A stretch of 64,000 nt of DNA from Vibrio zhugei (GCF_003716875.1 NZ_CP033077.1:62001-126000), one strand, 5' to 3'. Counted from the stretch's first letter, positions 1 through 8,584 are shown. Notes: generated by a model not told the origin, from the letters alone. A program made the numbers and translations.

Positions 1-120
1 TATGTAGATCCTGAATCTAGCATGGTGAACTTTTCCACGAATCGCATGCATCAGCTATTGACTTACTTTATGGATAATTTGGTATCGGAGTATTTGAAAA
101 GAATGTCCGGGGATTCTTAA
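1..120 (+). CDS. C-terminal end of an unidentified protein
   Basis: An open frame enters the window and ends at TAA 118-120, giving 39 residues that end in YLKRMSGDS. The sequence is helical and amphipathic, without a recognisable motif. It runs towards the NO-type promoter that follows. A regulator C-terminus would look like this, but the fragment is too short to name. Confidence 0.5.
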   Translation, partial: YVDPESSMVNFSTNRMHQLLTYFMDNLVSEYLKRMSGDS

Positions 121-170
121 TACTATTAACGGGTTTACAGGATACATCTGGCTTTTTGTTATATCGCGTA

Positions 171-230
171 TTGTCATGTGGATAATATTATTATCATAAT
201 GATAGCACCTCAATGTTGTCGCAATGATAA
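171..230 (+). promoter_or_regulatory. Three NorR-like enhancer sites upstream of the cupin gene
   Basis: Three imperfect inverted repeats fit TTRTCA-N3-TGAYAA: 171-185 (TTGTCATGTGGATAA), 191-205 (TTATCATAATGATAG) and 216-230 (TTGTCGCAATGATAA). Their centres are 20 and 25 bp apart, and the nearest lies 61 bp upstream of the -24 GG of a sigma-54 promoter. NorR is known to bind GT-N7-AC repeats in groups of three. The same spacing recurs at the fpr and norB promoters in this window. Binding by NorR is inferred. Confidence 0.7.
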
Positions 231-281
231 CAATTAAAATGCGATATCATGTAACTCATTGATATTAAGGGCTTTGTGATT

Positions 282-298
282 TTGGCACGTATTATGCT
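282..298 (+). promoter_or_regulatory. Sigma-54 promoter of the cupin gene
   Basis: TTGGCACG-N4-ATGCT, with GG at 284-285 and GC at 296-297, is exactly the GG-N10-GC spacing of -24/-12 promoters and close to the consensus. It predicts a transcript start near 309, about 140 bases ahead of the cupin ATG. Confidence 0.8.
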
Positions 299-346
299 TT
301 TATAAAAGTGACATTACAGTGGATTAAGTTAAGAAGGTTACGAAGT

Positions 347-453
347 ATGCAAAAACAACATTCACAGAGTTGCTTTGTATGAATGGGATTTGCAGATTGA
401 ACGGAAGTTATCAATTACCTAAAAGCCGAATATATACAGGAGAACAACTATGA
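347..453 (+). other. Two overlapping mini-ORFs in the cupin leader
   Basis: An 11-codon ORF (347-382, MQKQHSQSCFV) follows an AAGAAGG purine tract. Its stop overlaps the ATG of a 24-codon ORF (379-453), whose stop in turn overlaps the cupin ATG (CTATGA). Stop/start overlaps are typical of translational coupling, but ORFs this short arise by chance. Confidence 0.25.
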
Positions 454-788
454 GCCACCAAAGAATTCCTAAGAATTGGACTATCCAAAGATCTACTCCA
501 TTCTTTACCAAAGAAAATGTGCCAGATGCATTGCTTTCTCATCATAATACCGCAGAGGGGGTTTTTGGCCAACTTTGTGTGATGGAAGGAGTTGTAACCT
601 ACTATGGGTTTGCTGATGCAGAAGCAGTTGATCCGGAAGTCAAAGTTGTCATCCCTGCGGGTAGTTTTGCAACAAGCCCACCGCAGTATTGGCATCGTAT
701 CGAGCTAAGCAATGATGCACAGTTTAATATTAATTTCTGGTCTGACTCTGATAAAAAGAATCAAAAAATGTACAACACTAAATCGTAG
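450..788 (+). CDS. DUF1971 (TehB-like) cupin-fold protein
   Basis: The 112-residue product matches the single-domain DUF1971 family: SHHNTAEGVFGQLCVMEG near residues 30-47, a PEVKVVIPAG stretch near 62-71, and PPQYWHRIELS near 77-87, which carries the cupin-like histidine. The family also occurs as an N-terminal extension of some tellurite-resistance TehB proteins, and its chemistry is unclear. AGGAGA six bases ahead supports the ATG at 450. The gene has its own sigma-54 promoter and NorR-like sites, so a role in the NO or nitrosative-stress response is likely (inference). The frame appears intact. Confidence 0.8.
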   Translation: MSHQRIPKNWTIQRSTPFFTKENVPDALLSHHNTAEGVFGQLCVMEGVVTYYGFADAEAVDPEVKVVIPAGSFATSPPQYWHRIELSNDAQFNINFWSDSDKKNQKMYNTKS

Positions 789-824
789 CTACTACATATT
801 TAACCAGAGATAATAATTTGAGTG

Positions 825-852
825 TCAAGTGAGGTTAAAATACCTCACTTGA
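825..852 (+). terminator. Perfect hairpin after the cupin gene
   Basis: TCAAGTGAGG and CCTCACTTGA form a perfect 10-bp stem with an 8-nt loop, about 37 bases past the cupin stop. No T-run follows, so it may be an attenuator or an mRNA end stabiliser rather than a strong terminator; some read-through into the next genes is possible. Confidence 0.45.
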
Positions 853-1304
853 TACTCTCTAACAATAAATTATTATTTTACAAATAATTAAAAATAAGGA
901 TGGGGTTTTAATTTCGCTATGTTAGCAAATAAAAAAAATCCAAATGAAAATTTAGATTATCAATCACATGATAGAAAACATGGTTGGGTTAAGACACTAA
1001 CAGTGCAACACGCTCAATTAGAGCTGGAAATAAAAAAACTTAAGGAAACCATACAGTCTAAATCTTATGCAAAACAGTACATAATTGTAAGAATAAAAAG
1101 ACTATATAGGGCGTTAAAAAAATTCATTTGGAACTGGAAAACTCATTTTTACTTCCAATTGCTCATGATATGTCTTTGACATCAAACCAAAAACAGAGAT
1201 TAATTGACGGGTATGATGAACTACATGATTTTTGTAATGAGATAGACAATCTTCATATAGATATGGCCTTTGATGAAAAATCTGGACTGTTAAACACTAA
1301 TTAT

Positions 1305-3073
1305 AATCCGTCATTCCGCAGCCAATTTCAGAATTAAAACAATGTGATCCAGTGATCGTTTACAAATGTTAGTGCGACAGACCTCTTGACCGCGATCCCC
1401 AGTTTTGATCTATTACTGTTATTTAACGGTCACTTTATTATGTCTGCTGCTCAACCTGTCATTAAACGCCTAGATCACTTAGGGCTGATCGCTGCTTTCT
1501 GCCATGAAATCGGTTTACCTGGTATTATTGATCGCATCATTCCCAAGTACTCGGATCACAACGTTTCACATGGCGATGCGGTCTTGGCGATGATTCTCAA
1601 TGGTCTTGGCTTTCACAGCAGAACGCTGCATATGTTTTCTGACTTCTTCGAGACGAAGCCTGTTGCCAAGTTGCTTGCTAAAGATATTGAAGCTCACCAT
1701 TTAACGGACGATGTACTCGGACGCACGTTAGATGCTTTATATGAAGCAGATGTCTCCGCACTTTATCAAGCGATAGCAGAGCATGTCGTTGATAAGCTAG
1801 GACTTAAAACAGACTCTGTCCACCTTGATATCACTAGCTTCCATGTCGATGGTGAATACGCCCAGGACGAAGATCTTAATGCCATCAAGCTGGTAAAAGG
1901 CTACAGCCGAGACCACCGTCCAGAGCTAAATCAAGTGGTCCTTGAGTTGATTTGCGAAAACCAAGCTGGCCTGCCTGTTTACATGCAAGCGCTTAGTGGC
2001 AACACCAACGATGCTAAGGCATTCTCAGAGGTCACTAAACGGCATATTCATTGCCTGAAGGCAGCTCAAAACAGTCGCTACTTCATCGCCGATGCCGCTT
2101 TGTACACCGAAGAGAGCATTCGTTCACTGGATGAGCAACAACAGAAGTTTATTACGCGTGTTCCAATGACCATTAAATCAGCCAAAGAGGCCTTAATGAA
2201 CCTTGAGCCCGAGCAGCTGAGCCATATCGGCAATGGCTACTCGGGTTGTTGGGTTGACGCTGATTATGGCTCGGTATCTCAGAAGTGGCTGTTGATTCAT
2301 AGTGAACAAGCAACCAAGCGAGAACAGGTAACGTTTTATAAGAACTTAGACAAAAATATCACCAAAGAGCTGAAAGCGCTGGGACAACTAAAGAAAAAGC
2401 AGTTTGCTTGCGCAGTGGATGCCGAGCAAGCAATGAGCGACTTCGCCAGCCAGTGTCATTTGCTTGGCTTCGCGCAATCAACCATCGTTAAAGAGCCAAT
2501 TTATTCAGGTCGTGGTCGGCCGAAGAAAGATGAAAAGCCAACGGGATACCACTATTTGATAGATGCTACGCCTTATACCGATCTAGAAAAGGTGAAACTG
2601 GCCAAGCTTAAAGTAGGTATGTTTATTCTCGCCACCAACGATACTGACAACACCGACCTAACAATGGCTGCATTGCTTGAACATTACAAGTCTCAGCAAA
2701 AGGTCGAGCGCGGCTTTCGCTTTTTGAAAAGCCCTGAGTTCTTAACATCATCAATTTTCCTGAAGAAACCTCAGCGAATCGAGGCACTACTGATGATCAT
2801 GACGCTGAGCCTACTCGTTTACGCGAGCTTAGAGCACAAAATCCGAGAGAGTCTCACTAAGACCGAGGAATTCTTTCCTAGCATGGTAAAGAACAAGACG
2901 ACAACTAAACCGACGGCACGTTGGGTATTCTTAAAATTCGAAGGTATCGACACACTCGAATTTGGCGGCCAAAGCTTCATAACGGGTGTTCAAGAGCATC
3001 AGACTCGGCTGCTTAAGCTTCTTGGTGTACTGTATGAAGCAGTTTATTCCTAAATTGGCTGCGGAATCTCGGA
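1305..3073 (+). mobile_element. IS1634/IS4-superfamily insertion sequence
   Basis: The element carries one transposase gene. Its ends are inverted repeats: from 1307 TCCGTCATTCCGCAGCCAAT, and reading inwards from 3073 TCCGAGATTCCGCAGCCAAT, with two differences in about 22 bp. TAATTAT lies on both sides (1298-1304 and 3074-3080) and is the likely target duplication. The left boundary is uncertain by 2 bp. The element splits a small gene of the NO/c-di-GMP block. Confidence 0.8.
1440..3053 (+). CDS. IS1634-type transposase
   Basis: The frame is open from an upstream ACG/TTG region, but ATG 1440 (MSAAQPVIKRLDHLG) is the likely start, giving 537 residues. Family features include the HLDITSFHVDG segment with the first catalytic Asp, RYFIADAALY with the second, a GRGRPKK basic patch, and YKSQQKVERGFRFLKSP with the Y-(2)-R-(3)-E-(6)-K type catalytic Glu typical of IS4-related DDE transposases. 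The frame is intact, so the copy may be active. It lies entirely inside the inverted repeats. Confidence 0.85.
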   Translation: MSAAQPVIKRLDHLGLIAAFCHEIGLPGIIDRIIPKYSDHNVSHGDAVLAMILNGLGFHSRTLHMFSDFFETKPVAKLLAKDIEAHHLTDDVLGRTLDALYEADVSALYQAIAEHVVDKLGLKTDSVHLDITSFHVDGEYAQDEDLNAIKLVKGYSRDHRPELNQVVLELICENQAGLPVYMQALSGNTNDAKAFSEVTKRHIHCLKAAQNSRYFIADAALYTEESIRSLDEQQQKFITRVPMTIKSAKEALMNLEPEQLSHIGNGYSGCWVDADYGSVSQKWLLIHSEQATKREQVTFYKNLDKNITKELKALGQLKKKQFACAVDAEQAMSDFASQCHLLGFAQSTIVKEPIYSGRGRPKKDEKPTGYHYLIDATPYTDLEKVKLAKLKVGMFILATNDTDNTDLTMAALLEHYKSQQKVERGFRFLKSPEFLTSSIFLKKPQRIEALLMIMTLSLLVYASLEHKIRESLTKTEEFFPSMVKNKTTTKPTARWVFLKFEGIDTLEFGGQSFITGVQEHQTRLLKLLGVLYEAVYS

Positions 3074-3154
3074 TAATTATCAATTAATTGGATTTTTAGA
3101 TGAAATATTATTAAGACTATCTGATGAAGATATAGTCTACTCATTATTAAAAAA

Positions 3155-3898
3155 GTGAATGTAATTATGTATAGTCTATACTATAACAATCAATCAATTA
3201 ACTTGGTTTGGTACTCGCAAGATATTATAAATGCCAACACTAAAGAGGTGTATGGCAGTGAATTATTGACTAGGGCATTTAAAGTTAATAATAAAGAAAT
3301 AATTCCCACACAAGATATAATTAACCACTTAAAAGGAAATATTGAGTTGTTTCTTGATATTACAGGTCAGCAAGTTATCGACATGCTCATAGGGAATGAA
3401 CATTATAACAATGTAAGTAAGAAAGTATGGATTAATGTGTCTGGGAAGATAGTTGCTGACAACACATTGTTTAAAAAGCTATGGGATAAATATCTATCCA
3501 GACTATCAGAAAATAATATAAAAAAGTTGGTTTTAGAGATCTGTGAAGATGAGTTTTTAGATAAATCAATAGAGGAAAATATAAGGTTTCTACAAAGTAA
3601 AGGCATTAAGGTTGCAATGGATGACTTTGGCTCCGGTCACTCTAACTTGCTTAGGTTAAGTAGAATAGATTTTGATTACATTAAGTTGGACTTAGAGTTA
3701 ATCAAAAATGTTCCGGATAACCTTTGGGAAACCAGTATCTATAAAGAAATTATCAGCTTATGTACCTCAAAAGGATGTTTGGTTGTTGCTGAAGGAATAG
3801 AAAATCAAGAGCAATCTGAGTTTACCTATTGGGCTGGCGTAAATATGCAGCAGGGTTTTCTATTCTCAAAACCTAAAACTCTTATTCAGCAATATTAA
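3155..3898 (+). CDS. EAL-domain cyclic-di-GMP phosphodiesterase
   Basis: This is a stand-alone EAL domain of 247 residues with no sensor region. Catalytic positions look intact: YGSELLTR for the EAL motif, VWINVSG (metal Asn), LVLEICEDE (metal Glu), MDDFGSGHSN (the DDFG loop), YIKLDLE (Lys), VVAEGIEN (Glu) and QGFLFSKP. It should hydrolyse c-di-GMP to pGpG in the cytoplasm. The GTG start overlaps the stop of the disrupted gene upstream (GTGA), suggesting translational coupling that the IS upstream may now weaken. The next gene, a methyl-accepting protein, begins 25 bases later. Without a sensor domain its control probably comes through transcription or a partner. Confidence 0.85.
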   Translation: MNVIMYSLYYNNQSINLVWYSQDIINANTKEVYGSELLTRAFKVNNKEIIPTQDIINHLKGNIELFLDITGQQVIDMLIGNEHYNNVSKKVWINVSGKIVADNTLFKKLWDKYLSRLSENNIKKLVLEICEDEFLDKSIEENIRFLQSKGIKVAMDDFGSGHSNLLRLSRIDFDYIKLDLELIKNVPDNLWETSIYKEIISLCTSKGCLVVAEGIENQEQSEFTYWAGVNMQQGFLFSKPKTLIQQY

Positions 3899-3923
3899 CA
3901 TTAAATTTTGAACCGAGGTTAAA

Positions 3924-5090
3924 ATGAAATCTTTATTTTTAAGAATGAGAACCATTCACTGGTTAGGTGCTATATTTCTATTTATTAATGCCTTATTTTT
4001 TACCGAATCAACAGTGTCACAAGTACTGCAATATGTTGTAACTTTCTTTTTGGTTATACATGACATTGATGAAAAAATATGGGGGGTAGATTCGCTTAAG
4101 AATGTAGCTTTATACATGAAAACCTTTGAACAAAGAGATTTGTCAGTACCTTGTGATATAGATAGCACTTACAACAGTGAATTCGGTAAGGTTTTGGAGG
4201 TGATAAATCGCTTTCGAGAAGAAGTCAGACTAGCACTTACAGATATCCAGAAACAGGCAAGTGCTTCAGATGGTATTGCTGACCATCTTAAGGGGAAGGT
4301 CCAAAGTATTTCTGCACGTATCGGTGAGCAAGATACACGGGTGAGTGAGATTACTCAGTTGGTTAACGTACTAGATAACACATCGGCAGCACTCCAGAAT
4401 AAAGGAGAAGAGACTCGGCAGCAGGTTGAAAGCACCAGAGATGGGATCATTCGCTCGAATGAAACCATGGGGGAGATGATACAGGAGCTCAGTCAATATA
4501 TTACCAGTAATGATGAGCTACAGAGTAAGTTTACCGCGCTTTCTGAGCAAACAAGCTCTATAGGGCAAGTTATTGCAGTAATTAGTAATCTAGCTGATCA
4601 GACAAACCTACTAGCACTGAATGCAGCAATTGAAGCTGCGAGAGCAGGTGAACACGGTCGTGGTTTTGCAGTTGTAGCTGATGAAGTGAGAAATCTGGCA
4701 GCGTCTACTCAGAGTAGTCTTGATGAAATCAACGGCATCATTGCTGGTATCTCAACTGCGGTACTTGAAGCTGGAGAGCAAATGAAATTGCAGTCAGGAG
4801 CTATCGAATCAGTATCTGCACATACGCAAGCAGGCCAAGAGGAGCTTCTCGCTACCTGTAGTAGCATTGATGGTATCCTGAACCTTATTAGTAATGAAAA
4901 CAACACAGACAGTGTTGATATTCACCAAATTAGTAGGCTTGTTAGTGATGTTTCACTTGAAGTTGAGGCGCTTAAGTCTCTGTCTGGATCAAATGCCAAA
5001 GATTGTGAAGAGTTAGAAAAGCAGGGTTATAGATTGAGAAATGTTACTGAACAAATCGTTCAGCAATTGGGCACATTTAAGACACGTTAA
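3924..5090 (+). CDS. Short methyl-accepting chemotaxis-type membrane protein
   Basis: The protein has 388 residues. Two hydrophobic segments near residues 9-30 and 32-50 form a hairpin with almost no periplasmic loop, so it lacks a classical ligand domain. A long coiled-coil signalling domain follows, with the conserved tip [20 protein letters not shown] near 232-251 and [15 protein letters not shown] just after. AGGTTAAA precedes the ATG. No HAMP domain is evident. Its position after an EAL gene and ahead of a GGDEF gene suggests signalling linked to c-di-GMP or redox/NO state, which is inference; family members without a periplasmic domain often sense intracellular or membrane signals. Confidence 0.85.
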   Translation: MKSLFLRMRTIHWLGAIFLFINALFFTESTVSQVLQYVVTFFLVIHDIDEKIWGVDSLKNVALYMKTFEQRDLSVPCDIDSTYNSEFGKVLEVINRFREEVRLALTDIQKQASASDGIADHLKGKVQSISARIGEQDTRVSEITQLVNVLDNTSAALQNKGEETRQQVESTRDGIIRSNETMGEMIQELSQYITSNDELQSKFTALSEQTSSIGQVIAVISNLADQTNLLALNAAIEAARAGEHGRGFAVVADEVRNLAASTQSSLDEINGIIAGISTAVLEAGEQMKLQSGAIESVSAHTQAGQEELLATCSSIDGILNLISNENNTDSVDIHQISRLVSDVSLEVEALKSLSGSNAKDCEELEKQGYRLRNVTEQIVQQLGTFKTR

Positions 5091-5100
5091 GGCTATTTGA

Positions 5101-5238
5101 TTGAAAATAATAAAGTTTGTTGAGTTCAACATTATACAGGACAAGAAGGCTCGTTCAGCTCAAGCGGATGGTAAAGTAAATAAGCTTTTAAAATCAGATG
5201 TAGCCTCCAAAGGCTCTGTGAAGATAAAGCAAAAATAG
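5101..5238 (+). CDS. Possible 45-residue lysine-rich small protein
   Basis: A TTG-initiated ORF starts 10 bases after the chemoreceptor stop, with AAGG eight bases upstream. It encodes a basic peptide (KIIKFVEFNIIQDKKARSA, then KVNKLL and SKGSVKIKQK). No family is recognised. Spacing and a plausible ribosome site favour a real gene, but the length and TTG start make chance quite possible. Confidence 0.3.
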   Translation: MKIIKFVEFNIIQDKKARSAQADGKVNKLLKSDVASKGSVKIKQK

Positions 5239-5343
5239 CCCTCAGGGTGAGTGTTTGTTTGAGGTTGGCAGTTTGGTTCTTCTACTACACTTGTTGATAA
5301 TGAATATATTTTTCCAACGCTAGACAGATAAAGAGAGTTAGAA

Positions 5344-6214
5344 GTGACAGACACCAGAGTTTACGAGGCCATTGTCAAAAACGCTACTGATGCAGTGATT
5401 GTAACTGACTTTGAAGGGAATATTACTTTGTGGAATCAGAGTGCAGAGGACATTTTCGGATACTCTGAGGGAGAGGTTCTTGGCAAGTATGTTCACGATG
5501 TTCTACCGGTTCATGAATTAAGAGAAAGGGCAGACACAGCTTTTAGAAAATTTCAGGTTAATCGCGGCCATGGTCCCCTAATCGGCAAGGGTATTCATGT
5601 AAAAGGGCTAACTAAACAGGGAAAGCCCATTCATGTTCACTTTAGTCCGAACGTCATAGAACTGAATGGAGAAACTATCATTTATGTGTTTATTAGGGAC
5701 ATCACTGAAATCATTGAACTTCAGGAAAAGTTAAGGGTTCAGTCAACAACAGATGAGTTGACTGGAGTATTTAACAGACGAGCGTTTCTTGATAATTTTA
5801 AGAAGGCCTTTAACCTTGCTCAACGAAAGAGTTTGCCTCTCTCATTACTGCTTTTCGATATTGATTTTTTCAAGAAGGTAAACGACCAATTTGGACACCA
5901 AACCGGAGATCTTGTTATCAAGTTATTCGCTCAGAGTGTGTCAGGTATGATAAGGGATGAGGACATCTTTGGGCGTGTAGGAGGCGAAGAGTTTTACCTG
6001 GCACTTCCTGCCACTAGTGCTCTGGATGCGCTGGAAATTGCAGAGCGGATTCGCAAGGCTATAGAACTACTTGAAATTCCAACAAATAGTACGAATCTGC
6101 GTATCACAACGAGCATAGGGCTCACATCTGCAACGGCTAATGATACAACAGCGAAGTGATATTGCTTTATACAAGGCAAAAGATAATGGTCGAAATAGAA
6201 TTGAGCAATATTAA
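5344..6214 (+). pseudogene. PAS-GGDEF diguanylate cyclase with a late frameshift
   Basis: GTG 5344 follows AGAGAG. A PAS domain (about residues 5-125: NATDAVIVTDFEGNI, WNQSAEDIFGYSE, then the FIRDITE exit) leads into a GGDEF domain (STTDELTGVFNRRAF, DIDFFKKVNDQFGH, then RVGGEEF). The active site is complete, and RDED five residues before GGEEF forms an inhibitory I-site. The expected last helix is out of frame: the main frame stops at 6157-6159 after NDTTAK, while QRSDIALYKAKDNGRN continues in another frame to TAA 6212-6214. A one-base change near 6145-6150 explains this. The shortened protein may still fold, so partial activity is possible. Confidence 0.75.
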
Positions 6215-6309
6215 TTAAAAGAAAAATAAATTTTCTGTCACACTTAGAGCTTCACATCCGTTCTATTAGATAACAACGCTAAACATCTAATACGAGGAGA
6301 ATGTTGTTC

Positions 6310-6903
6310 ATGCAAACTAAACTAAAAAAGACATTAACTTATACTGCTATTTCTGTAGCAATGCTTACGTCCTCACACGCTGCTTTTGCTCACTGTGACA
6401 CAATGGAAGGACCAGTGATCAAAACAGCTCAGGTTGCACTTGACAAAGGCGATGTGACACCACTATTAAAGTGGGTTGAGCCGACAGAAGAACAAAACAT
6501 AACACAAGCATTCGAAAAAACATTAAAAGTCAGAGACAAATCATCACAGTCAAAAGAACTTGCGGATATGTACTTCTATGAAACACTTGTTCGCATTCAT
6601 CGAGCTGGAGAAGATGCTCCATACACAGGTTTGAAACCTGGTGTCGATATTGACCCAGCGGTTGCTCTTGCAGACAAAGCATTGGATTCTGGCTCTGTAG
6701 ATAAGCTCGTAAAAATATTAACTAAAGCGATGGAAAGTGGTATTCGAGAGCGCTTTTCTCATGCTTCTAACAACCAGAAACAGGCAGATAATAGCGTAGA
6801 AGAGGGACGTGAATATATTGCAAGTTATGTTGAGTTTACTCACTATGTTGAAGGTTTGCATGGTCTAATTAAAGGTGGTGCAGCTCACCACGATGAACAC
6901 TAA
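6310..6903 (+). CDS. Secreted DUF6448-family protein
   Basis: A signal peptide (basic MQTKLKK, then a hydrophobic stretch and SHAAFA before HCDTMEGP) starts the protein, followed by about 170 helical residues with the family's opening HCDTMEGPV and later YVEFTHYVEGLH, ending in a His-rich tail (AAHHDEH). Function is unknown; the histidines suggest metal contact (inference). ATG 6310 is preferred over ATG 6301, because GGAG at 6296-6299 sits ten bases before the former and only one before the latter. The gene lies between the PAS-GGDEF gene and an ECF sigma factor gene, and could be a target of that sigma factor. Confidence 0.75.
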   Translation: MQTKLKKTLTYTAISVAMLTSSHAAFAHCDTMEGPVIKTAQVALDKGDVTPLLKWVEPTEEQNITQAFEKTLKVRDKSSQSKELADMYFYETLVRIHRAGEDAPYTGLKPGVDIDPAVALADKALDSGSVDKLVKILTKAMESGIRERFSHASNNQKQADNSVEEGREYIASYVEFTHYVEGLHGLIKGGAAHHDEH

Positions 6904-6931
6904 CCCCCTAAATGCCTAACTATAACTTAAG

Positions 6932-6959
6932 GCCGGCAACAGTATATTTTGTTGCTGGC
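6932..6959 (+). terminator. Hairpin after the DUF6448 gene
   Basis: GCCGGCAACA pairs with TGTTGCTGGC (one G-T pair) around an 8-nt loop, followed by an AT-rich stretch. It lies 29 bases past the stop and ends the upstream unit before the sigma-factor gene. Confidence 0.55.
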
Positions 6960-7017
6960 ATATATTATTAATGCTGGAATAAAACCCAATTATTAATTTG
7001 CTGGAGAGACTAGAAAC

Positions 7018-7542
7018 GTGACAGACGAGAAGCTAATGCTGGCTTATGCTTAAGGTGACTTATCAGCATTTCAGACTCTATATCAAAGGCATAAAGGCCG
7101 TATATTTGGTTTTATCCTTAATAAATTAAAAAATGAGAAAGAGGCCGAAGAAGTATTTCAAACTGTGTTCATTAAGCTACACACATCTAAGGAAAAGTAT
7201 CACGAAGAGTTTCCTTTTCTATCCTGGGTATTTACTATTGCAAGAAATGCTGTAATAGATCATGCAAGAAAACATGAAACGTATAAAAAACACGTTGATT
7301 CTTACACTGAACATTTGAAGTTTAGCAATAGTGATATTGATACTCCTAACTACAACGAATTAGCTGTTGACCAGCTCTCTTGTTTGACCAGCAACCAGCG
7401 GAATGTGTTGTCGCTTCGCTTCAATGAGGGCTTAACATTTAGAGAAATTGCAGAGCAAACGCAGACCTCTACGGCAAATTCTCGACAGATTGTAAGCAGA
7501 GCAATCAAAAAATTACGATCTCTTATGAGAGATAAAGGATAA
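7018..7542 (+). pseudogene. ECF-type sigma factor with an early nonsense codon
   Basis: GTG 7018 follows CTGGAGAG and opens a typical sigma-70 region 2 start, TDEKLMLAYA, but the twelfth codon is TAA (7051-7053). The same frame continues without further stops: GDLSAFQTLYQRHKGRIFGF, then FTIARNAVIDHARKH (region 2) and FNEGLTFREIAEQTQTSTAN (region 4 helix-turn-helix). Homologous sigmas usually have Gln there, so CAA to TAA is the simplest explanation. Translation from an internal start, for example ATG near 7132 or TTC/ATT codons beyond, would lack part of region 2. The membrane-protein gene that follows by 4 bases is the likely anti-sigma partner. Confidence 0.75.
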
Positions 7543-7546
7543 CTGT

Positions 7547-8071
7547 ATGAATATGAACGATGACGAGAGAAATACGCTCAGAGATTTCGTAGCTTTTCTA
7601 AAGACAAAACCTATATCTCCGAACCCGCGACTCGATGATGCTATTCTGCAAATAGTAGAAAAAGACTTGTGCCCTTCAGTCTGGCAAATCTACGCAAAAA
7701 TGCTTGTTGTCTGTATGAGCGCTGGTCTAATGTCACTTACACTTTGTCCTCAATTTGGAATAGGGCAAGAGACTTTTCTTTTTCATAGTCTTCATGCTAT
7801 TGGCTCAGGTATTGTATTTCATCTTTTTTGTGGTCTATTTTTCGTAACTATTGGAGCATCAGTTAGTGCTGTTGTTTTGAAAAAAAATGAAATTCGATCG
7901 CTCAGTAAGTTGAAGTCTGCATTTTTTCTTGGATATAGCGTTGTTTGCTTCATGTTGTTTACTATTTTTGGAAAAGACGTTTTTGTCATTAGTTCCCTAT
8001 TCTGGATAATAGGAGCATTCCTTGGAAATATAATAGGATTTGAATCAGTTGCGAAATGGAGACTTGCATGA
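7547..8071 (+). CDS. Membrane protein, probable anti-sigma factor
   Basis: The product has 174 residues. A hydrophilic N-terminal part of about 50 residues (MNMNDDERNTLRDFVAFLKT) is followed by four hydrophobic segments near residues 58-77, 88-112, 127-145 and 148-166. This plan, and its position 4 bases after an ECF sigma gene, fit a membrane anti-sigma factor that holds the sigma through its cytoplasmic N-terminus. No zinc-binding HxxxCxxC signature is present. AAGGATAACTGT precedes the ATG. The pairing is inferred from context; with the sigma gene broken, the protein may have lost its partner. Confidence 0.6.
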   Translation: MNMNDDERNTLRDFVAFLKTKPISPNPRLDDAILQIVEKDLCPSVWQIYAKMLVVCMSAGLMSLTLCPQFGIGQETFLFHSLHAIGSGIVFHLFCGLFFVTIGASVSAVVLKKNEIRSLSKLKSAFFLGYSVVCFMLFTIFGKDVFVISSLFWIIGAFLGNIIGFESVAKWRLA

Positions 8072-8297
8072 GAGTAGTTAGCTAGCTGAGATATTATATT
8101 TTTGCATTTTTGATGTTCAAGTGGTTAGCGTAAAAAATTTAAGTATTGCATAATTGCAATTTTCAACAATCGCTGAACCGCTTTATGATTATGTTCGAAG
8201 ACCGATTAGCTGAATACTTGTAACCAATGGCAGTTACACAGAATTATTTACAGGTCTTTTTTCTTAGGGTATTTCTTATTTAGGCTGTCAATTATAT

Positions 8298-8346
8298 TGA
8301 CTACAGCGAAATTTTAAATAAAATTTGCTGTAGTCATTTTTTATTT
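8298..8346 (+). terminator. Strong terminator after the sigma/anti-sigma pair
   Basis: TGACTACAGC pairs with GCTGTAGTCA, extended by AAATTTTA/TAAAATTT, and is followed by TTTTTT. The surrounding 8072-8401 intergenic region shows nothing else recognisable. Confidence 0.8.
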
Positions 8347-8401
8347 AAAGTGTTGCACACTGGTAGTCTCTTATGATTTGATTTATTTTAGTGAGAGCGT
8401 A

Positions 8402-8584
8402 TCAGTCAATGCCCTTTTCAGCTTTATTCTCTTTCTGTAATAGCTTCCAAGAGTAATAAGGAGCGTTGCAAGCACAATCATTGCAAACAACATGCACCTC
8501 TTTTTCTTCACTTCCCCACACAGGTTTTATTATCGTAATTGAAAGGTTCAGACTTCCGCAAAGGGGACATTCTTCATTAAACAT
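8402..8584 (-). CDS. Small zinc-ribbon protein, Lar-like
   Basis: From ATG at 8584 the product is 60 residues with ECPLCGSLNL and VVCNDCACNAP, two CxxC pairs about 30 residues apart that should bind one zinc. This resembles the Lar/restriction-alleviation-type ribbons of phages and proteobacteria, but the match is only at motif level. A longer frame begins at TTG 8641, but the ATG has AGG six bases ahead and places the ribbon at the N-terminus as in the family. Confidence 0.55.
   Translation of the reverse strand: MFNEECPLCGSLNLSITIIKPVWGSEEKEVHVVCNDCACNAPYYSWKLLQKENKAEKGID

Larger units (their letters stand above)
919..3158 (+). pseudogene. Small helical protein gene broken by a frameshift and an IS
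   Basis: Two pieces of one gene can be joined. Residues from ATG 919 run to a run of seven A (1116-1122), where the frame must shift by one to continue as KIHLELENSF. An IS then interrupts after TAATTAT (1298-1304), and the tail resumes after a second TAATTAT (3074-3080) as NYQLIGFLDE, ending at TGA 3156-3158. Joining across one copy of the repeat restores an uninterrupted frame of roughly 160 residues. The product is all-helical, with His/Glu pairs (HAQLE, HLELE) and later HDF and HID motifs. These faintly recall hemerythrin-like di-iron proteins, but that is speculative. It overlaps the EAL gene start (GTGA). Confidence 0.6.
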
